In this document: positions 18,310-29,554 of the stretch, one piece after another | Numbering within the stretch: position 1 is the first letter of the stretch | How the letters are laid out: each line of letters begins with the position of its first letter | NCBI RefSeq assembly: GCF_013778505.1 | Contig: NZ_JAAOWU010000006.1 | Coordinates: 1-64,000, forward strand | Length of the DNA stretch: 64,000 bases | Source of the DNA: Pseudomonas sivasensis | Lineage (GTDB): Bacteria > Pseudomonadota > Gammaproteobacteria > Pseudomonadales > Pseudomonadaceae | Direction of reading: 5' to 3' | Notes under the pieces: generated by a model | The model's input: the letters and a program-made list of their open reading frames with translations, nothing else | Told to the model about the DNA's origin: nothing | Databases searched by the model: none | Made by a program: the position numbers and the translations under genes

Positions 18310-19842
18310 ATGAGCCTTGAACCCTTGCTTGAGATGCAGGGCATCAGTAAAACCTTCAGCGGTTTGCGCGTGCTCAAAAGTGTCGGCCTGAAGGTCTACC
18401 CCGGCGAAATCCACGCCTTGATGGGGGAGAACGGCGCCGGCAAATCGACGCTGATGAAAATCCTCTCCGGCGCCTACCAGGCCGACCCCGGCGGCGAAAT
18501 TCGCATCAGCGGCCAAGCCATCGCCACTTACAACCCCGCCACCGCCAAAGCCCTCGGCATCGCCGTGATCTATCAAGAGCTGAGCCTGTGCCCGAACCTG
18601 AGCGTGGCCGAGAACATCTACCTGGGCCGTGAGCTGCGCCGAGGCTGGACCATCGACCGCAAAGGCATGCAGGCCGGCTGCGTCGAAGTGCTGCAACGCC
18701 TGGGAGCTGAGTTTACGCCGTCAACTCAGGTCAGCAGCCTGTCGATTGCCGAGCGCCAACTGGTGGAAATCGCCCGCGCCTTGCACGCCCACGCCAAAAT
18801 CCTGGTGATGGACGAACCCACTACGCCACTCTCGTCCCGCGAGACCGACCGGCTGTTCGCGCTGATCAAGCAACTGCGCAGCCAAGGGTTGGCGATCATC
18901 TATATCAGCCACCGTATGGCCGAAATCTATGAATTGTCGGACCGCGTCTCGGTGTTGCGCGATGGCCAGTACATCGGCGAACTCACCCGCGATGCGCTGT
19001 CGGCCGAGGTGCTGGTGAAGATGATGGTGGGCCGTGACTTGTCCGGCTTCTATAAGAAAGAACACGCCGCCTACAACCCCGGCAACGTGGTGATGCGCGT
19101 GCGCGACATGGCCGATGGCAAACGCGTGCGCAACTGCAGTTTCGATTTACACGCCGGTGAAGTGCTGGGCATCGCCGGACTGGTGGGGGCAGGGCGCACC
19201 GAGCTGGCGCGGCTGATCTTCGCTGCCGACCCTCGCACCAGCGGCACCCTGGAAGTGGTGGGCAAGACCGTCACCCAACTGCGCACCCCGGCGGACGCGA
19301 TTCGCGCCGGCGTGGTGTACCTCACCGAAGACCGCAAGGCCCAGGGCCTGTTCCTGGATATGAGCGTGGCCGACAACATCAACGTCTGCGCCTGCGTGCC
19401 GGATGCCCATGCCGGCGGCTTGCTGGATCGCGGTCTTGCGGCGCAGCGCTCGAATGACGCTATCAAGTCCCTGTCGATTCGCGTCGCGTCGGGCAAGGTC
19501 AATGTCGGCGCGCTGTCCGGCGGCAACCAGCAAAAGGTGTTGCTGGCGCGGCTGTTGGAGGTCAAGCCCCATGTGCTCATCCTCGACGAACCGACGCGGG
19601 GCGTAGACATCGGCTCCAAGTCCGAGATTTACCGCATCATCAATCAACTGGCCCAGGCCGGCGTGGGCATTGTGGTGATTTCCAGCGAACTGCCGGAAAT
19701 CATCGGCACCTGCGACCGGGTGCTGATCATGCGCGAAGGCCAGTTGGTGGCCGAAGTCGGCGGGGCTTCCGGCCACGCTATTTCCCAGGAACGTATTATT
19801 GACCTCGCCACCGGTGGCGATCAGGTGGTTGCCCATGGCTGA
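18310..19842 (+). CDS. Sugar ABC transporter ATP-binding protein, RbsA type
   Basis: A 510-residue tandem ABC ATPase. The first cassette has Walker [10 protein letters not shown] at residues 39-47, a [15 protein letters not shown] signature and Walker [12 protein letters not shown]. The second has a degenerate P-loop ([10 protein letters not shown]), the signature [15 protein letters not shown] and Walker [12 protein letters not shown]. This is the CUT2 arrangement, which energises import of pentoses and similar sugars. The start at 18310 follows CAGGAG; a longer reading from 18211 would run through the operator region and is rejected. The permease start overlaps its end by eight bases. Confidence 0.93.
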   Translation: MSLEPLLEMQGISKTFSGLRVLKSVGLKVYPGEIHALMGENGAGKSTLMKILSGAYQADPGGEIRISGQAIATYNPATAKALGIAVIYQELSLCPNLSVAENIYLGRELRRGWTIDRKGMQAGCVEVLQRLGAEFTPSTQVSSLSIAERQLVEIARALHAHAKILVMDEPTTPLSSRETDRLFALIKQLRSQGLAIIYISHRMAEIYELSDRVSVLRDGQYIGELTRDALSAEVLVKMMVGRDLSGFYKKEHAAYNPGNVVMRVRDMADGKRVRNCSFDLHAGEVLGIAGLVGAGRTELARLIFAADPRTSGTLEVVGKTVTQLRTPADAIRAGVVYLTEDRKAQGLFLDMSVADNINVCACVPDAHAGGLLDRGLAAQRSNDAIKSLSIRVASGKVNVGALSGGNQQKVLLARLLEVKPHVLILDEPTRGVDIGSKSEIYRIINQLAQAGVGIVVISSELPEIIGTCDRVLIMREGQLVAEVGGASGHAISQERIIDLATGGDQVVAHG

Positions 19843-20812
19843 TTCGATGATTGCAACAACAGGCAAGGCAGAGCGCGTGCGCGAACTGATGCGCACGGTC
19901 GGCATGTTGCCGGTGCTGATCTTGCTGCTGGTGGGCTTCGCCCTGGCCAGCGAGAATTTCCTGACGGTGCAAAACCTGTCGATCATCACCCAACAGGCCT
20001 CGGTCAACGTGGTGCTCGCGGCGGGTATGACCTTCGTGATCCTCACGGCGGGCATCGACCTGTCCGTGGGGGCGATTCTAGCCGCGTCCGCCGTGGTGGC
20101 ATTGCAAGCGTCAATGTCGCCGCAGTTCGGTATGTTCGGGATTGCCGCCGGGATTGGCTTTGGCCTGTTGCTGGGGCTGGTCAACGGCGGGCTGATCGCC
20201 TTTATGCGCCTGCCGCCGTTTATCGTCACCCTCGGTGCACTCACCGCGATGCGCGGCCTCGCACGGTTGCTGGCGGATGACAAAACCGTGTTCAACCCCG
20301 ACCTGCCCTTTGCGTTTATCGGCAACGATTCGATTCTTGGTGTGCCGTGGCTAGTGGTGATCGCCGTGGCAGTGGTGGCGTTGTCGTGGTTCATCCTGCG
20401 CCGCACCGTGATGGGCGTGCAGATCTACTCGGTGGGCGGCAACCCAGAAGCCGCGCGGCTGTCCGGGATCAAGGTGTGGAAAGTGCTGCTGTTTGTCTAC
20501 GCCATGTCCGGTGCGTTGGCCGGGCTTGGCGCGGTGATGAGCGCCTCGCGCCTGTTTGCCGCCAATGGCCTGCAACTCGGGCAATCCTATGAGCTGGATG
20601 CGATTGCGGCGGTGATCCTCGGCGGCACCAGTTTTACCGGCGGCGTGGGCACCATTGGAGGCACGCTGATCGGTGCGCTTATTATCGCGGTGCTCACCAA
20701 TGGCCTGGTGCTGCTGGGCGTATCGGATATCTGGCAGTACATCATCAAGGGCATCGTGATCATTGGCGCCGTGGCGCTGGATCGTTATCGCCAGTCCGGT
20801 GCGCGGACCTGA
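19835..20812 (+). CDS. Sugar ABC transporter permease, RbsC type
   Basis: A 325-residue inner-membrane protein with about eight to ten hydrophobic segments ([48 protein letters not shown] and others). The conserved CUT2 features [26 protein letters not shown] and [20 protein letters not shown] are present. It forms the channel with the RbsA-type ATPase. The ATG at 19835 overlaps the upstream stop; an ATG at 19847 is an alternative. The substrate is not determined by the sequence; the linked pentulose kinase favours a pentose or pentitol. Confidence 0.93.
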   Translation: MADSMIATTGKAERVRELMRTVGMLPVLILLLVGFALASENFLTVQNLSIITQQASVNVVLAAGMTFVILTAGIDLSVGAILAASAVVALQASMSPQFGMFGIAAGIGFGLLLGLVNGGLIAFMRLPPFIVTLGALTAMRGLARLLADDKTVFNPDLPFAFIGNDSILGVPWLVVIAVAVVALSWFILRRTVMGVQIYSVGGNPEAARLSGIKVWKVLLFVYAMSGALAGLGAVMSASRLFAANGLQLGQSYELDAIAAVILGGTSFTGGVGTIGGTLIGALIIAVLTNGLVLLGVSDIWQYIIKGIVIIGAVALDRYRQSGART

Positions 20813-20846
20813 TTTCACTCATACAACAATCACAAGAGAGACTCCC

Positions 20847-21779
20847 ATGAAGCTTAAACACCTGTTTCCTGTCATTGCCTTGGCCGCCCTGATGTCGCAA
20901 GCAGTGGAGGCCCGGGAGCTCAAAGCCCTCGGCATCAGCATGGGCTCGTTGGGTAACCCGTATTTCGTGACCCTGGCCGACGGCGCAACCGCCCGCGCCA
21001 AGGTGTTGAATCCCAACGTCAAGGTCACCTCGGTGTCGGCCGACTATGACCTGAGCAAGCAGTTTTCGCAGATCGATAACTTCATTTCGTCCAAGGTCGA
21101 CCTCATCCTGATCAACGCCGTTGACCCGTCCGCCATGGCCTCGGCGATCAAGAAAGCCCGCGACGCCGGTATCGTCGTGGTCGCGGTGGATGTGGACGCC
21201 AAAGGCGTGAATGCCACCGTGCAGACCGACAACGTCGAAGCCGGCAAGCTCGCTTGCCAGTACCTGGTGGACAAGCTCTCGGGCAAAGGCAATGTGATTA
21301 TCCAGAACGGCCCGCAAGTGACCGCTGTGACCGATCGAGTCAAAGGCTGCAAGGCTGCACTGGCCGGGGCGCCAGAGATCAAGGTGCTCTCCGACGACCA
21401 GGACGGCAAAGGCTCCCGCGAGGGCGGCTTGAACGTGATGCAGGGTTACCTGACGCGCTTCGCCAAAATTGACGGCCTGTTCGCAATCAACGACCCGCAA
21501 GCCATCGGCAGCGACCTGGCGGCCAAACAGCTCAAGCGCAGCGGCATCATCATTACCTCAGTGGACGGCGCGCCGGATATCGAGAACGCCCTGAAGACCG
21601 ACACCCAGATCCAGGCGTCCGCCAGCCAGGACCCATGGGCCATGGCCCAGACTGCCGTGAACGTGGGCAATGACATTCTCAATGACAAAGCCCCGGCCGA
21701 AGCGGTTACCCTGCTGACCCCCAAACTGATCACCCGCGACAACGTCGGTACGTACAGCGGTTGGTCCAGTAAACATTGA
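20847..21779 (+). CDS. Periplasmic sugar-binding protein, RbsB type
   Basis: A 310-residue type 1 periplasmic binding protein. A signal peptide (MKLKHLFPVIALAALMSQA, cleavage near VEA) is followed by the mature start ELKALGISMGSLGNPYFVTL. The two-lobe sugar-binding core has LILINAVDPSAMASAIKKA and VVAVDVDAKGVNATVQTDN. AGAGAG lies upstream of ATG 20847; the in-frame reading upstream lies inside the permease gene. It delivers sugar to the adjacent permease. The four genes around it are contiguous with gaps of at most 34 bases. Confidence 0.93.
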   Translation: MKLKHLFPVIALAALMSQAVEARELKALGISMGSLGNPYFVTLADGATARAKVLNPNVKVTSVSADYDLSKQFSQIDNFISSKVDLILINAVDPSAMASAIKKARDAGIVVVAVDVDAKGVNATVQTDNVEAGKLACQYLVDKLSGKGNVIIQNGPQVTAVTDRVKGCKAALAGAPEIKVLSDDQDGKGSREGGLNVMQGYLTRFAKIDGLFAINDPQAIGSDLAAKQLKRSGIIITSVDGAPDIENALKTDTQIQASASQDPWAMAQTAVNVGNDILNDKAPAEAVTLLTPKLITRDNVGTYSGWSSKH

Positions 21780-21800
21780 TCTATTGAGAGGAACGGCGCC

Positions 21801-22793
21801 GTGGTCACCATGGATGACGTGGCAAGCAGGGCGGGGGTGTCGACGTCGACCGTGTCCCACGTGTTGAACGGCACCCGCAAAGTCAGCCCGGCCACGGTGC
21901 AGGCGGTGCAGCGGGCGATCCAGGCGTTGGGGTATATCCCTAATACCCTGGCGCGCTCGCTGGCCCGCTCCAGTACCAACACCCTTGGCGTGGCGATCTC
22001 GGCGTTGTCCAACCATTACTTCAGCGAAACCGTGCACGCGATTGAAACCGAGTGCGCCAAACACGGCTACATGATGCTGTTTGTCGATACCCATGATGAC
22101 CCGGAGCAGGAATTGCGGGTGGTCACGGCGCTGCATCATCGACGGGTCGATGGGATTGTCCTGGCGCCGTCCAACGGCTCGATGGCCCTGGCGTATTTGC
22201 AGGCCAACGAGATTCCAGCGGTGTTGGTGGATCGCATGATGAGTGAGCACTTCGATCAAGTCGGGGTGGAGAATGCCCAACCGACCCAGGCCCTGATTGA
22301 ACACCTGATTGCCCATGGGCATCGCCGTATCGGTTTCATCGCCGGACGTGCCGGCTTCAGCACCACGGATGAGCGAGTGGCGGGGTACAAAGCCGCTTTG
22401 CAAGCGGCGGGGTTGGTGTTTGATCCGCAACTGCTGGTCGACGGCGGCTCCAACACTGAGCCGGCACGCCAGGCCACCGTTCAGTTGCTGGCTTTGGCTG
22501 CGCCGCCCACGGCGATCATGGCCGGCAATAACCTGATGACCCTCGGTGCCATGCAGGCACTGCGGGAGGCGCAGATCGAGGTGCCGGGGCAAATGGCCCT
22601 GGTGGGGTTCGATGATTTCGATTGGGCGGATTTGTTTGTGCCGCGTCTGAGCCTGATCGCGCAACCGGTCAAGGCCCTCGGCGCACGCGCGGTCGAGTTG
22701 CTGCTGCAGCGCATGGCTGCGCCCGGCGCGCCACCCCAGAGCGTACGACTGGCACCCACCCTGCAATTACGTAACTCCTGCGGCTGTGATTGA
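21801..22793 (+). CDS. LacI/GalR-family transcriptional regulator
   Basis: A 330-residue regulator. The N-terminal helix-turn-helix and hinge helix are clear: MDDVASRAGVSTSTVSHVLN, then RKVSPATVQAVQRAIQALGY and PNTLARSLARSST. The ligand-binding core (GVAISALSNHYFSETVHAIE, IMAGNNLMTLGAMQALREA) resembles sugar-responsive members. GTG 21801 follows GAGAGG by nine bases; ATG 21810 is an alternative start. Being inside the transport operon, it most likely represses the promoter at 18178-18310 until the sugar or its phosphate is present. Confidence 0.92.
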   Translation: MVTMDDVASRAGVSTSTVSHVLNGTRKVSPATVQAVQRAIQALGYIPNTLARSLARSSTNTLGVAISALSNHYFSETVHAIETECAKHGYMMLFVDTHDDPEQELRVVTALHHRRVDGIVLAPSNGSMALAYLQANEIPAVLVDRMMSEHFDQVGVENAQPTQALIEHLIAHGHRRIGFIAGRAGFSTTDERVAGYKAALQAAGLVFDPQLLVDGGSNTEPARQATVQLLALAAPPTAIMAGNNLMTLGAMQALREAQIEVPGQMALVGFDDFDWADLFVPRLSLIAQPVKALGARAVELLLQRMAAPGAPPQSVRLAPTLQLRNSCGCD

Positions 22794-22809
22794 TTGGAAT
22801 AACGCACGT

Positions 22810-24270
22810 ATGAACAGTCCTGTTTCCCTCGGAATCGACCTCGGCACTTCGGAACTCAAGGCCATCCTCATGGACACCGGCGGTGCTGTACTGGCCCACG
22901 CCGGCGTGCGCTTGAGCGTGTCACGGCGCCACAGCGGTTGGTCCGAGCAGGCTCCGGAAGATTGGTGGCAGGCGTGCCTGCAGGCCTTGGACCAATTGCG
23001 CCAGCATGAAGCGTTTGCCCGAGTGGCCTGTATCGGGCTGTCCGGGCAGATGCACGGTGCGGTTTTACTCGGGGAGGACGACCGCGTGCTGTACCCGGCG
23101 ATCCTGTGGGACGACTCCCGCGCCGTGGCCGAAGCCGAACAGTTGGGGCCGACCTTTGCCGAGGTCACGGGCAGTTTGCCCATGGCCGGGCTGACTGCAC
23201 CCAAGTTGCTGTGGCTGCAACAGCACGAACCTGAGGTATTCAAGGCGATTGACTGTGTGCTGTCGCCCAAGGACTACCTGCGTTTGCGGCTCAGTGGCGA
23301 GCGGATCAGCGAGATGTCCGATGCGGCGGGTACGCTGTGGCTGGACGTGGCGCAACGTGAGTGGTTCGCCCCGATGCTGCATGCAACGGGCCTCACGCCT
23401 GCGCAGATGCCCCGGTTGGTGGAAGGTGGCGCCGCGAGTGCGTGCGTGACGCTCAGTGGCCTGGGCTTGCCGACAAACGTGGTGATCGCCGGTGGTGGCG
23501 GCGATAACCCGGTGGCCGCAGTGGGTATGGGGGCGATCAATGCCGGTGATGCGTTTATCACCCTTGGTACCAGCGCGGCCCTGGTCGCGATCACCGATCA
23601 CGCTGCCGGTAACCCGGCCAGCGCTGTGCACAGTTTCTGCCATGCGCTGCCCAACCGCTGGTACACCATGGGCGCCATGCTCGCCGGCGCCAGTTGCCTG
23701 CGCTGGGTCACTCGGCTCACCGGGACGGCGGATGAGCAAACGCTGTTGAATCAGGTGCAGGCGCAATTCCCGATCGGACAGCCGGTGCCGTTGGATACGC
23801 CGCTGTTTCTGCCTTACCTGGCCGGTGAGCGTACGCCCCATAACGATCCATTGTTGCGGGGTGGGTTTATGAACCTCGGTCACGACTGCAATCCCGCCAT
23901 GCTCGGTTATGCAGTGATGGAGGGCGTGGGCTTTGGCCTGCTGGATGCGTTGCGCGCCGTGCAATCCGCTGGTGCCAGTGTCGGCGCCTGTGCGCTGGTG
24001 GGCGGTGGTGCGCGCAGCGAGTACTGGGCCCAACTGCTGGCCAACATCCTCCAGCGGGAAGTCCATACCCTGCACGGCAGCGAACTGAGTGCGTGTATTG
24101 GGGCGGCGAAGCTGGGGTTTCTGGCGATGGGGCAGGGCGCGGAGTTGTTGCAGGCGGGTATGCCGGTGAAGGCGCGTTATCAGCCTGATTTGGCTCAGCA
24201 TGGGTTACTGGAAATGCGCTATGCCAAATTCAAGCAGTTATTGCCCGCCGCCAAGGCGTTGCGTGATTGA
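22810..24270 (+). CDS. xylB: FGGY-family carbohydrate kinase, xylulokinase-like
   Basis: A 486-residue sugar kinase with the actin-like ATPase fold. Phosphate loop 1 is GIDLGTSELKAILMD. The xylulokinase-type substrate motif is GLSGQMHGAVLL. The catalytic Asp lies in ILWDDSRAVAE, and the adenosine motifs include VGGGARSEYWAQLLANIL. The product should phosphorylate a ketopentose such as D-xylulose, feeding the pentose phosphate pathway. The gene follows the regulator with a small gap. The ATP-, permease-, binding protein and kinase set suggests uptake of a pentose or pentitol; no isomerase or dehydrogenase is in this cluster, so the entry sugar is uncertain. Confidence 0.88.
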   Translation: MNSPVSLGIDLGTSELKAILMDTGGAVLAHAGVRLSVSRRHSGWSEQAPEDWWQACLQALDQLRQHEAFARVACIGLSGQMHGAVLLGEDDRVLYPAILWDDSRAVAEAEQLGPTFAEVTGSLPMAGLTAPKLLWLQQHEPEVFKAIDCVLSPKDYLRLRLSGERISEMSDAAGTLWLDVAQREWFAPMLHATGLTPAQMPRLVEGGAASACVTLSGLGLPTNVVIAGGGGDNPVAAVGMGAINAGDAFITLGTSAALVAITDHAAGNPASAVHSFCHALPNRWYTMGAMLAGASCLRWVTRLTGTADEQTLLNQVQAQFPIGQPVPLDTPLFLPYLAGERTPHNDPLLRGGFMNLGHDCNPAMLGYAVMEGVGFGLLDALRAVQSAGASVGACALVGGGARSEYWAQLLANILQREVHTLHGSELSACIGAAKLGFLAMGQGAELLQAGMPVKARYQPDLAQHGLLEMRYAKFKQLLPAAKALRD

Positions 24271-24417
24271 AGGGCTGCCTGTCGCGCATATTGAACTACA
24301 GTTAAATCTGGCGTCAGTTGCGAGTTTACTGTGCCACGGGCATTTCGCCGGCGCAGTCTCGGAGCGAGTGGAATCAGCTGCTGCAACTGGGTAATTGACT
24401 ACTCAGGGAGAAGCACG

Positions 24418-27400
24418 ATGCGCTCCGAAAAAAATCCTTCCACCCTTGCAACGTGGCAGAAAGGGGCGCTTCGCCTTGCATTACCTGCCTTGGTATTAAT
24501 TGCCTTTGTGTGGGTGACTGTTGCGACGGGCACCGCCCGGGCTGACGATGCTCCCTCCCTGATCATCCTTGACAGTGGTGCCCCGAGAACCGTGCTAGGC
24601 CAGCCCGCCAGCCTGGGCCGTGGTAACGCAAAATTGTTGCTTGATACACAGCAGTGGCTGGACATTCCGTTGGACCGGAGCGTGACGGTCAGGGTCAAGA
24701 AACTTCGAGTTTCCCAGCAGTCCGGGGCCACGGTGTGGGTGGGTGAGGTGCAACCTTCCGCATCCGGGCGTCGTTACATCTCTCCCGGTACTGACCTGTC
24801 CCATGACCTGGCCATAGACCCCAAGAACCTGGCGATCCTGATCGCCCATGATGAGCGTGTCACCGGCACCGTTATCGTGGACGGGGTCAGTTATGAAATT
24901 TTACCCATGGAGAATGGCCAGGTTGCCGTCTCGCGCAGGCAAGACGCTGACCTTCCTGACCCCCCCACTTGTCGACACCCTGAACGCACGCGATGTGCAG
25001 GCAGTTGCGCGCAACGGCGACACGGTGCAGCAGCCGATACGTGTCCTGACGGTCTATAGCAACGATGTTCGCGATGCGTTGGTTGATCCCGTCGCACAAG
25101 GCATCAAGCACTTCGAGTATTTCAAGACGGTGGCCCAGCTCAGCGGGGTGACCGGGGTGTTTGAAAATGCAGGGGTGGCGCACATCGACTACAACCAGCC
25201 ATCCAAGCAATGCCTGGGCGATTTGCCCTGCATGAATCGGTTGCTGAGCCCGGTCGGGACGTTAAGCAGTGATATTCGCACCCAACTAAAGGCCCATGTG
25301 GTCATCGCAATGCTGGATACCGATGGCGGCCTCGCGTCCACCGCAGGGCCCACATCGCTGAGACAAAGCCATGCCTACGCGACCATGCACAGCGCCCAGA
25401 CCTACGCCCATGAAGTCGGTCATTTATTGGGCGCACACCATGAAGATGCCGGGACGCCCTATCCGTATTCCCGTGGTTATTGCCAGCGTAGCGTCTTGCC
25501 TTACTGGCACACCCTCATGGGGTATTGCGGCGGTGCCACACCGTCCTCGGTACGTATTGGTGTCTATTCCAATCCGCAATTGACGTACCAGGGATTACCC
25601 ACCGGGGTGGAGGGCGTGAATGACAATGTACGTTCCATCAACAACTGGCATTCGGTAATCGCCGGCTTTTTCCCACCTCCCGATCCAACAGGGGCGCCCA
25701 TCGCCAGTGGCTTCGTGGAGTTGGGGCAAAAAGACCTGCCGTTTTCCGGTGAGCGTGCCACGCTCAATGCCAAGGCGTCACGCAACCCTGGCGTGGACGC
25801 GCTGCAATTCGAATGGTCGCAGCTTGAAGGTGCCCCGGCTGCTGTGATCGACAACAGCCAGTCGGACATGGCCGTCGCACATTTCCCTGAAGTCCAGGTG
25901 CCCACCGACTATCGCTTTCGCCTCACCGTCAGGAATGCCACGGGGGCCGTGGACACCACCGTGGCCAGCGTGCGGGTGTATCCGCGCACCCTCGGGGACG
26001 CTTGCGAAAACGTAGCGCCATGGGACCCCGCGCAGGTGTATTCCGTGCCCGGCCAGCCGGTAAGTTACCAAGGCAATCTGTACCGTCTCATCGTGCCTGC
26101 GAGCGGTAGTTCTGCGCGACGTGCACCGGCCGTCTGGAGCGGATTGGTGGCGCCGATGAACTGGCGGCTGATCAAGACCTGTGACGACGCAAGGACTTTG
26201 CAGCAGCGTCTGGCGGCGGTGGACCACTGGGCAAGGGTCAACCGCGACGCGCCGGTGACTGTTGGCTTGCAGCAACAGCTGCACAATTTGCTGGCGCAAC
26301 TACGCATGGACTGGCCCGTGCCAGCGGCGGCAGGGCGCTTACGTCCGATCGAGTTCGAATCCAAAAACTGCGTGGTCAAGGACGCGACCAACCCCCTCGG
26401 GTTGGTGGCGTAGGAGGCTTGTCATGAGCCCAATGCGGCGCGCTGGTTGCTCGATGGCAGTGGACGCCTGCACGCCATGGATACCCCGGAGCTGTGTGTG
26501 CGCAACAACGGCAATGATCAGCCAGTGACGTTGCAGGCCTGTGCCGACGACAGCACGCCCTGGGTCCGTCTCAAGGAAGGGTTCATTGACTACCAAGGGG
26601 CCGTGGGGCTGTCCCTTGCAAGCGACTTCACCGTAAACCCGGCGGTGGATTACGGTAATTTCCTGGCCAACGTGGGGGGGAGTCTGATCACCAAAACAAA
26701 AATCCCCACTAACTCCGTCACTTACACCCGCTTCGGCAACGTTGCCCAGGACGCCAGTTTGCTGCTGGCCCATGCGGGCGCGGACACCTTGAAAGTGGTC
26801 GGGCACGTGATGGACAGCGAAGGGCAACCCGGCACCGCTCCGCCCATGCCACCGATGATTGTGATCAGCGGACCCACCGAGGCCAGCAGTGGTGACAGCG
26901 TGCAACTGGACGGCGCGGGTTCGAGTTCCATCAACCCAGGCGCCAACCCGCTGATTTACACGTGGGAAGCGCCGCCCGAACTCGGCGCACACACCGACGG
27001 TGCGCGGCTGCAATTCAACGCGCCGACGGTGACCACGCCGACGCCGTACACCTTGGCCCTTCGGGTCGATGACGGGCAGGTCCAGGCCCGTGAAGAGCAT
27101 GTGGTCGTGGTGCGCAGCCAGGGACAAGGCGGGCCCGAAGGCGAGCTGAACGCTCCGGCGGAGGTGGTGGAAAAAACCACCGCGACCTTTACGGCCTTGG
27201 TCAACTCCCCCGGCAACTTGCCCTTGATGTATGACTGGCGGATCCCACCTGGGTTTACGGGCCAGGTGGGCAATACCGCGAGCGTGACCCTCACGGCACC
27301 GCCGGTCGCGGCTGACACGACGCTTGAGTTGGCCCTGGACGTACGCGACAGCAACGGCGCAACGCTGAATTTGCACAAAAACGTAATCGTCAAAAAAGAT

Positions 27401-29014
27401 ACCCAGTTGGTCGGGGGAACCATCGTCGGCGAAACGCAAGTTCCGAGCGATCAGGCCTTCACCCAGCACGTCGAAATCGGCAACCCACACAATCGTGAAC
27501 TGACCTACGTATGGACCGTAACATCGCCGCCCGAAGGCGCCTTGACGGTAATAGGCCCTAGCGATCAGCGGGAGATCACCCTCAAGGCGCCTAAGTTGAT
27601 GGCTAACAAGAATGGTTACGTCAGGGTGTTGGTCCGAGATGGTGTGGGCTTCGCATCGCTGCCGAACAAAACCATCCAGATCAAGGCGTATGAATATCCC
27701 CCTTTGATCGGGCGCATGATCTTGCCTAACCATGTCAACGTGGGGGACATCTTCGAGCCCCGGGTGATCATTGATAACCCTGAAGACCGGGATCTGAGCT
27801 ATCGCTGGTGGGTGAACACCGCCAGCTTCGAATTGTTGGATGCCGACCCCGAGCAGCCCACGGCCCGAGTGAAGGCGGTCAAGTCGAGTAATAACGGTGG
27901 GTTGGTGGTTCAGGCCACGGTCAGCGACGGCGGCCTTCGATCGGTGATTTACAACACGCCTCGCGTGGTTGTTGGAGAGCCGTCCGGCGCCAATCCACCC
28001 CAAGGTCAACTGAACGGCCCTCTGGAAGTCGTAAGTGGCCAAAGCATTCGTTACCAGGCCGCGTTTACCTCGCCCGTTGGCAATCCCTTGAACTACGCGT
28101 GGGTCAAAGGCTCATTGATCGGCGCCACGCCCAACAGCGCCGATCAGACCTGGACCGCGCCGCAAGTGACCACCGATCAAGTGGTCACCGTGGCGGTGAC
28201 GGTTTCTGACGCGGCCCGCAACAGTGTCAAAAAAGCCGTCGCGGTGTTGGTCAAGGCCAGCGGCTCTGAGCCTGATCCAGAGCCTGATCCGCTACCGCCA
28301 GTGGGTAAAATCATCAGCGCGGACGACGTAGAAACCGGTGCATCCATCCTGTTAACTACCGACGCAGCCTCGAACCCGCCGGGCGGCGAACTGAAGTACG
28401 CGTGGTCCATTTCGCCGCCACTGGAGGGTACGCTGGTCGATGGCCCGTCGCTGACACTGCGTGCGGCCCAGGTCAGCATGGTGACCCCGGCCACGGTGTC
28501 ATTGACCGTCACAGACAGCAAGAACGCCAGCCTGAACCTGCGCAAGACGGTGAGCGTCGTACCGTCCGCCAGGCCCGTCGCCCAGATCAGTGGGCCTACC
28601 ACGGTCGAAGCGGGCAAATCCCTGGCGTTGTCGGCGACCGGCTCAAGTGGGCTCTCGTTACGCTACGCATGGCAGGCAGAGGGCTTTACCCCGGCCGCTT
28701 CGGTGACAGTCAGCCCAACGTTCACCGCGCCCACCACTGCGGGCGCGCGAAGCATCGGGCTGACTGTCACCGACGCCGCCAATCGCACGGCCAGCGCCAG
28801 TCATTCGGTGATTATCAGCCCACCGGAGCAAGCCGGCGATTGCGCGCCGCCGTGGGTGGCGAGCAAAGCCTATTCGGTCAACAACGAGAAAGTCTCGTAT
28901 GACCGCTACAACTATGAGGTGGCGCACTGGACGCAAAACCAACGGCCGGATTTGAACTGGGTCATCACAGGCAGCGCCAAACCTTGGCGACGGCTGGCGC
29001 CCTGCGCACCCTAG
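24418..29014 (+). pseudogene. Secreted metzincin metalloprotease with PKD and lectin-like domains, two lesions
   Basis: Three stretches read as one protein of about 1530 residues. Piece 1 (24418 on; GGGAG upstream) encodes a signal peptide ending near GTARADDAP and a propeptide. After the C7 tract at 24960-24966 the sense moves one frame: with six C residues it would read DADLPDPPLVDTLNARDV. Piece 2, to 26413, has the metzincin zinc site HEVGHLLGAHH (25409-25441), the Met-turn LMGYC, an Ig-like domain and a chitin-binding-like segment (WDPAQVYSVPGQPVSYQGN). An in-frame TAG at 26411 interrupts a ricin-like lectin region that continues as EACHEPNAARWLLDGSG. Piece 3 has several PKD-like repeats and a second chitin-binding-like tail. 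The stop shares CTAG with the convergent Lrp gene. It may be decayed or misread. Confidence 0.78.
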
Positions 29015-29445
29015 AGGGGCGGTAAACGCCGCTTTACCGGGGTTTTCTTGACGATGGCCGTGTTGGTTTCGGCATAGACGTTGAGGCGGTCAAGCAGGCT
29101 GTCGAGATGGTCCATGGTGCGTACATGCAGACGGGCGATAAAGCAGTCTTCGCCCGTCACCTTGTCGCACTCGGTGAACTCGGGGATCGCCTGGATCTGG
29201 CGTTCCACTTCCTGCAACTGACCGGGCAGAGGACGGATGCGCACGATGGCTTGCAGCAAATAGCCAAAATGCTTGGGGTCAATGTCCACGGTGTAGTGGG
29301 TCAGCACGCCGCGTTCTTCCAGGCGACGCAAGCGTTCGCCAACGCTGGGCGAGGACAGCCCGGTAATACCCGCCAGGGCCTTGAGCGACAAACGCGAGTC
29401 GTCCATCAAGGCGGCGATCAGTTGCTGGTCGATGGTGTCAATCAT
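29011..29445 (-). CDS. Lrp/AsnC-family transcriptional regulator
   Basis: A 144-residue regulator. The N-terminal helix-turn-helix is DTIDQQLIAALMDDSRLSLK with LSSPSVGERLRRLEERGVL. The C-terminal RAM (amino-acid-binding) domain contains GEDCFIARLHVRTMDHLDSL. Such proteins act as amino-acid-responsive oligomers. It is divergent from the broken EamA transporter gene 109 bases away, the common layout for a regulator of an amino-acid or metabolite exporter. Its stop overlaps the metzincin stop on the other strand. Confidence 0.92.
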   Translation of the reverse strand: MIDTIDQQLIAALMDDSRLSLKALAGITGLSSPSVGERLRRLEERGVLTHYTVDIDPKHFGYLLQAIVRIRPLPGQLQEVERQIQAIPEFTECDKVTGEDCFIARLHVRTMDHLDSLLDRLNVYAETNTAIVKKTPVKRRLPPL

Positions 29446-29554
29446 GGTGTTCGCCTAATAAGAAAAGGTGATTTCCGGTGTTTGCCTTTTTTAGTCGCTG
29501 GAGCCGATCACGCGCAGATTGCCATAATTGAGCCTCACTTGAGGAGCTCCAATC

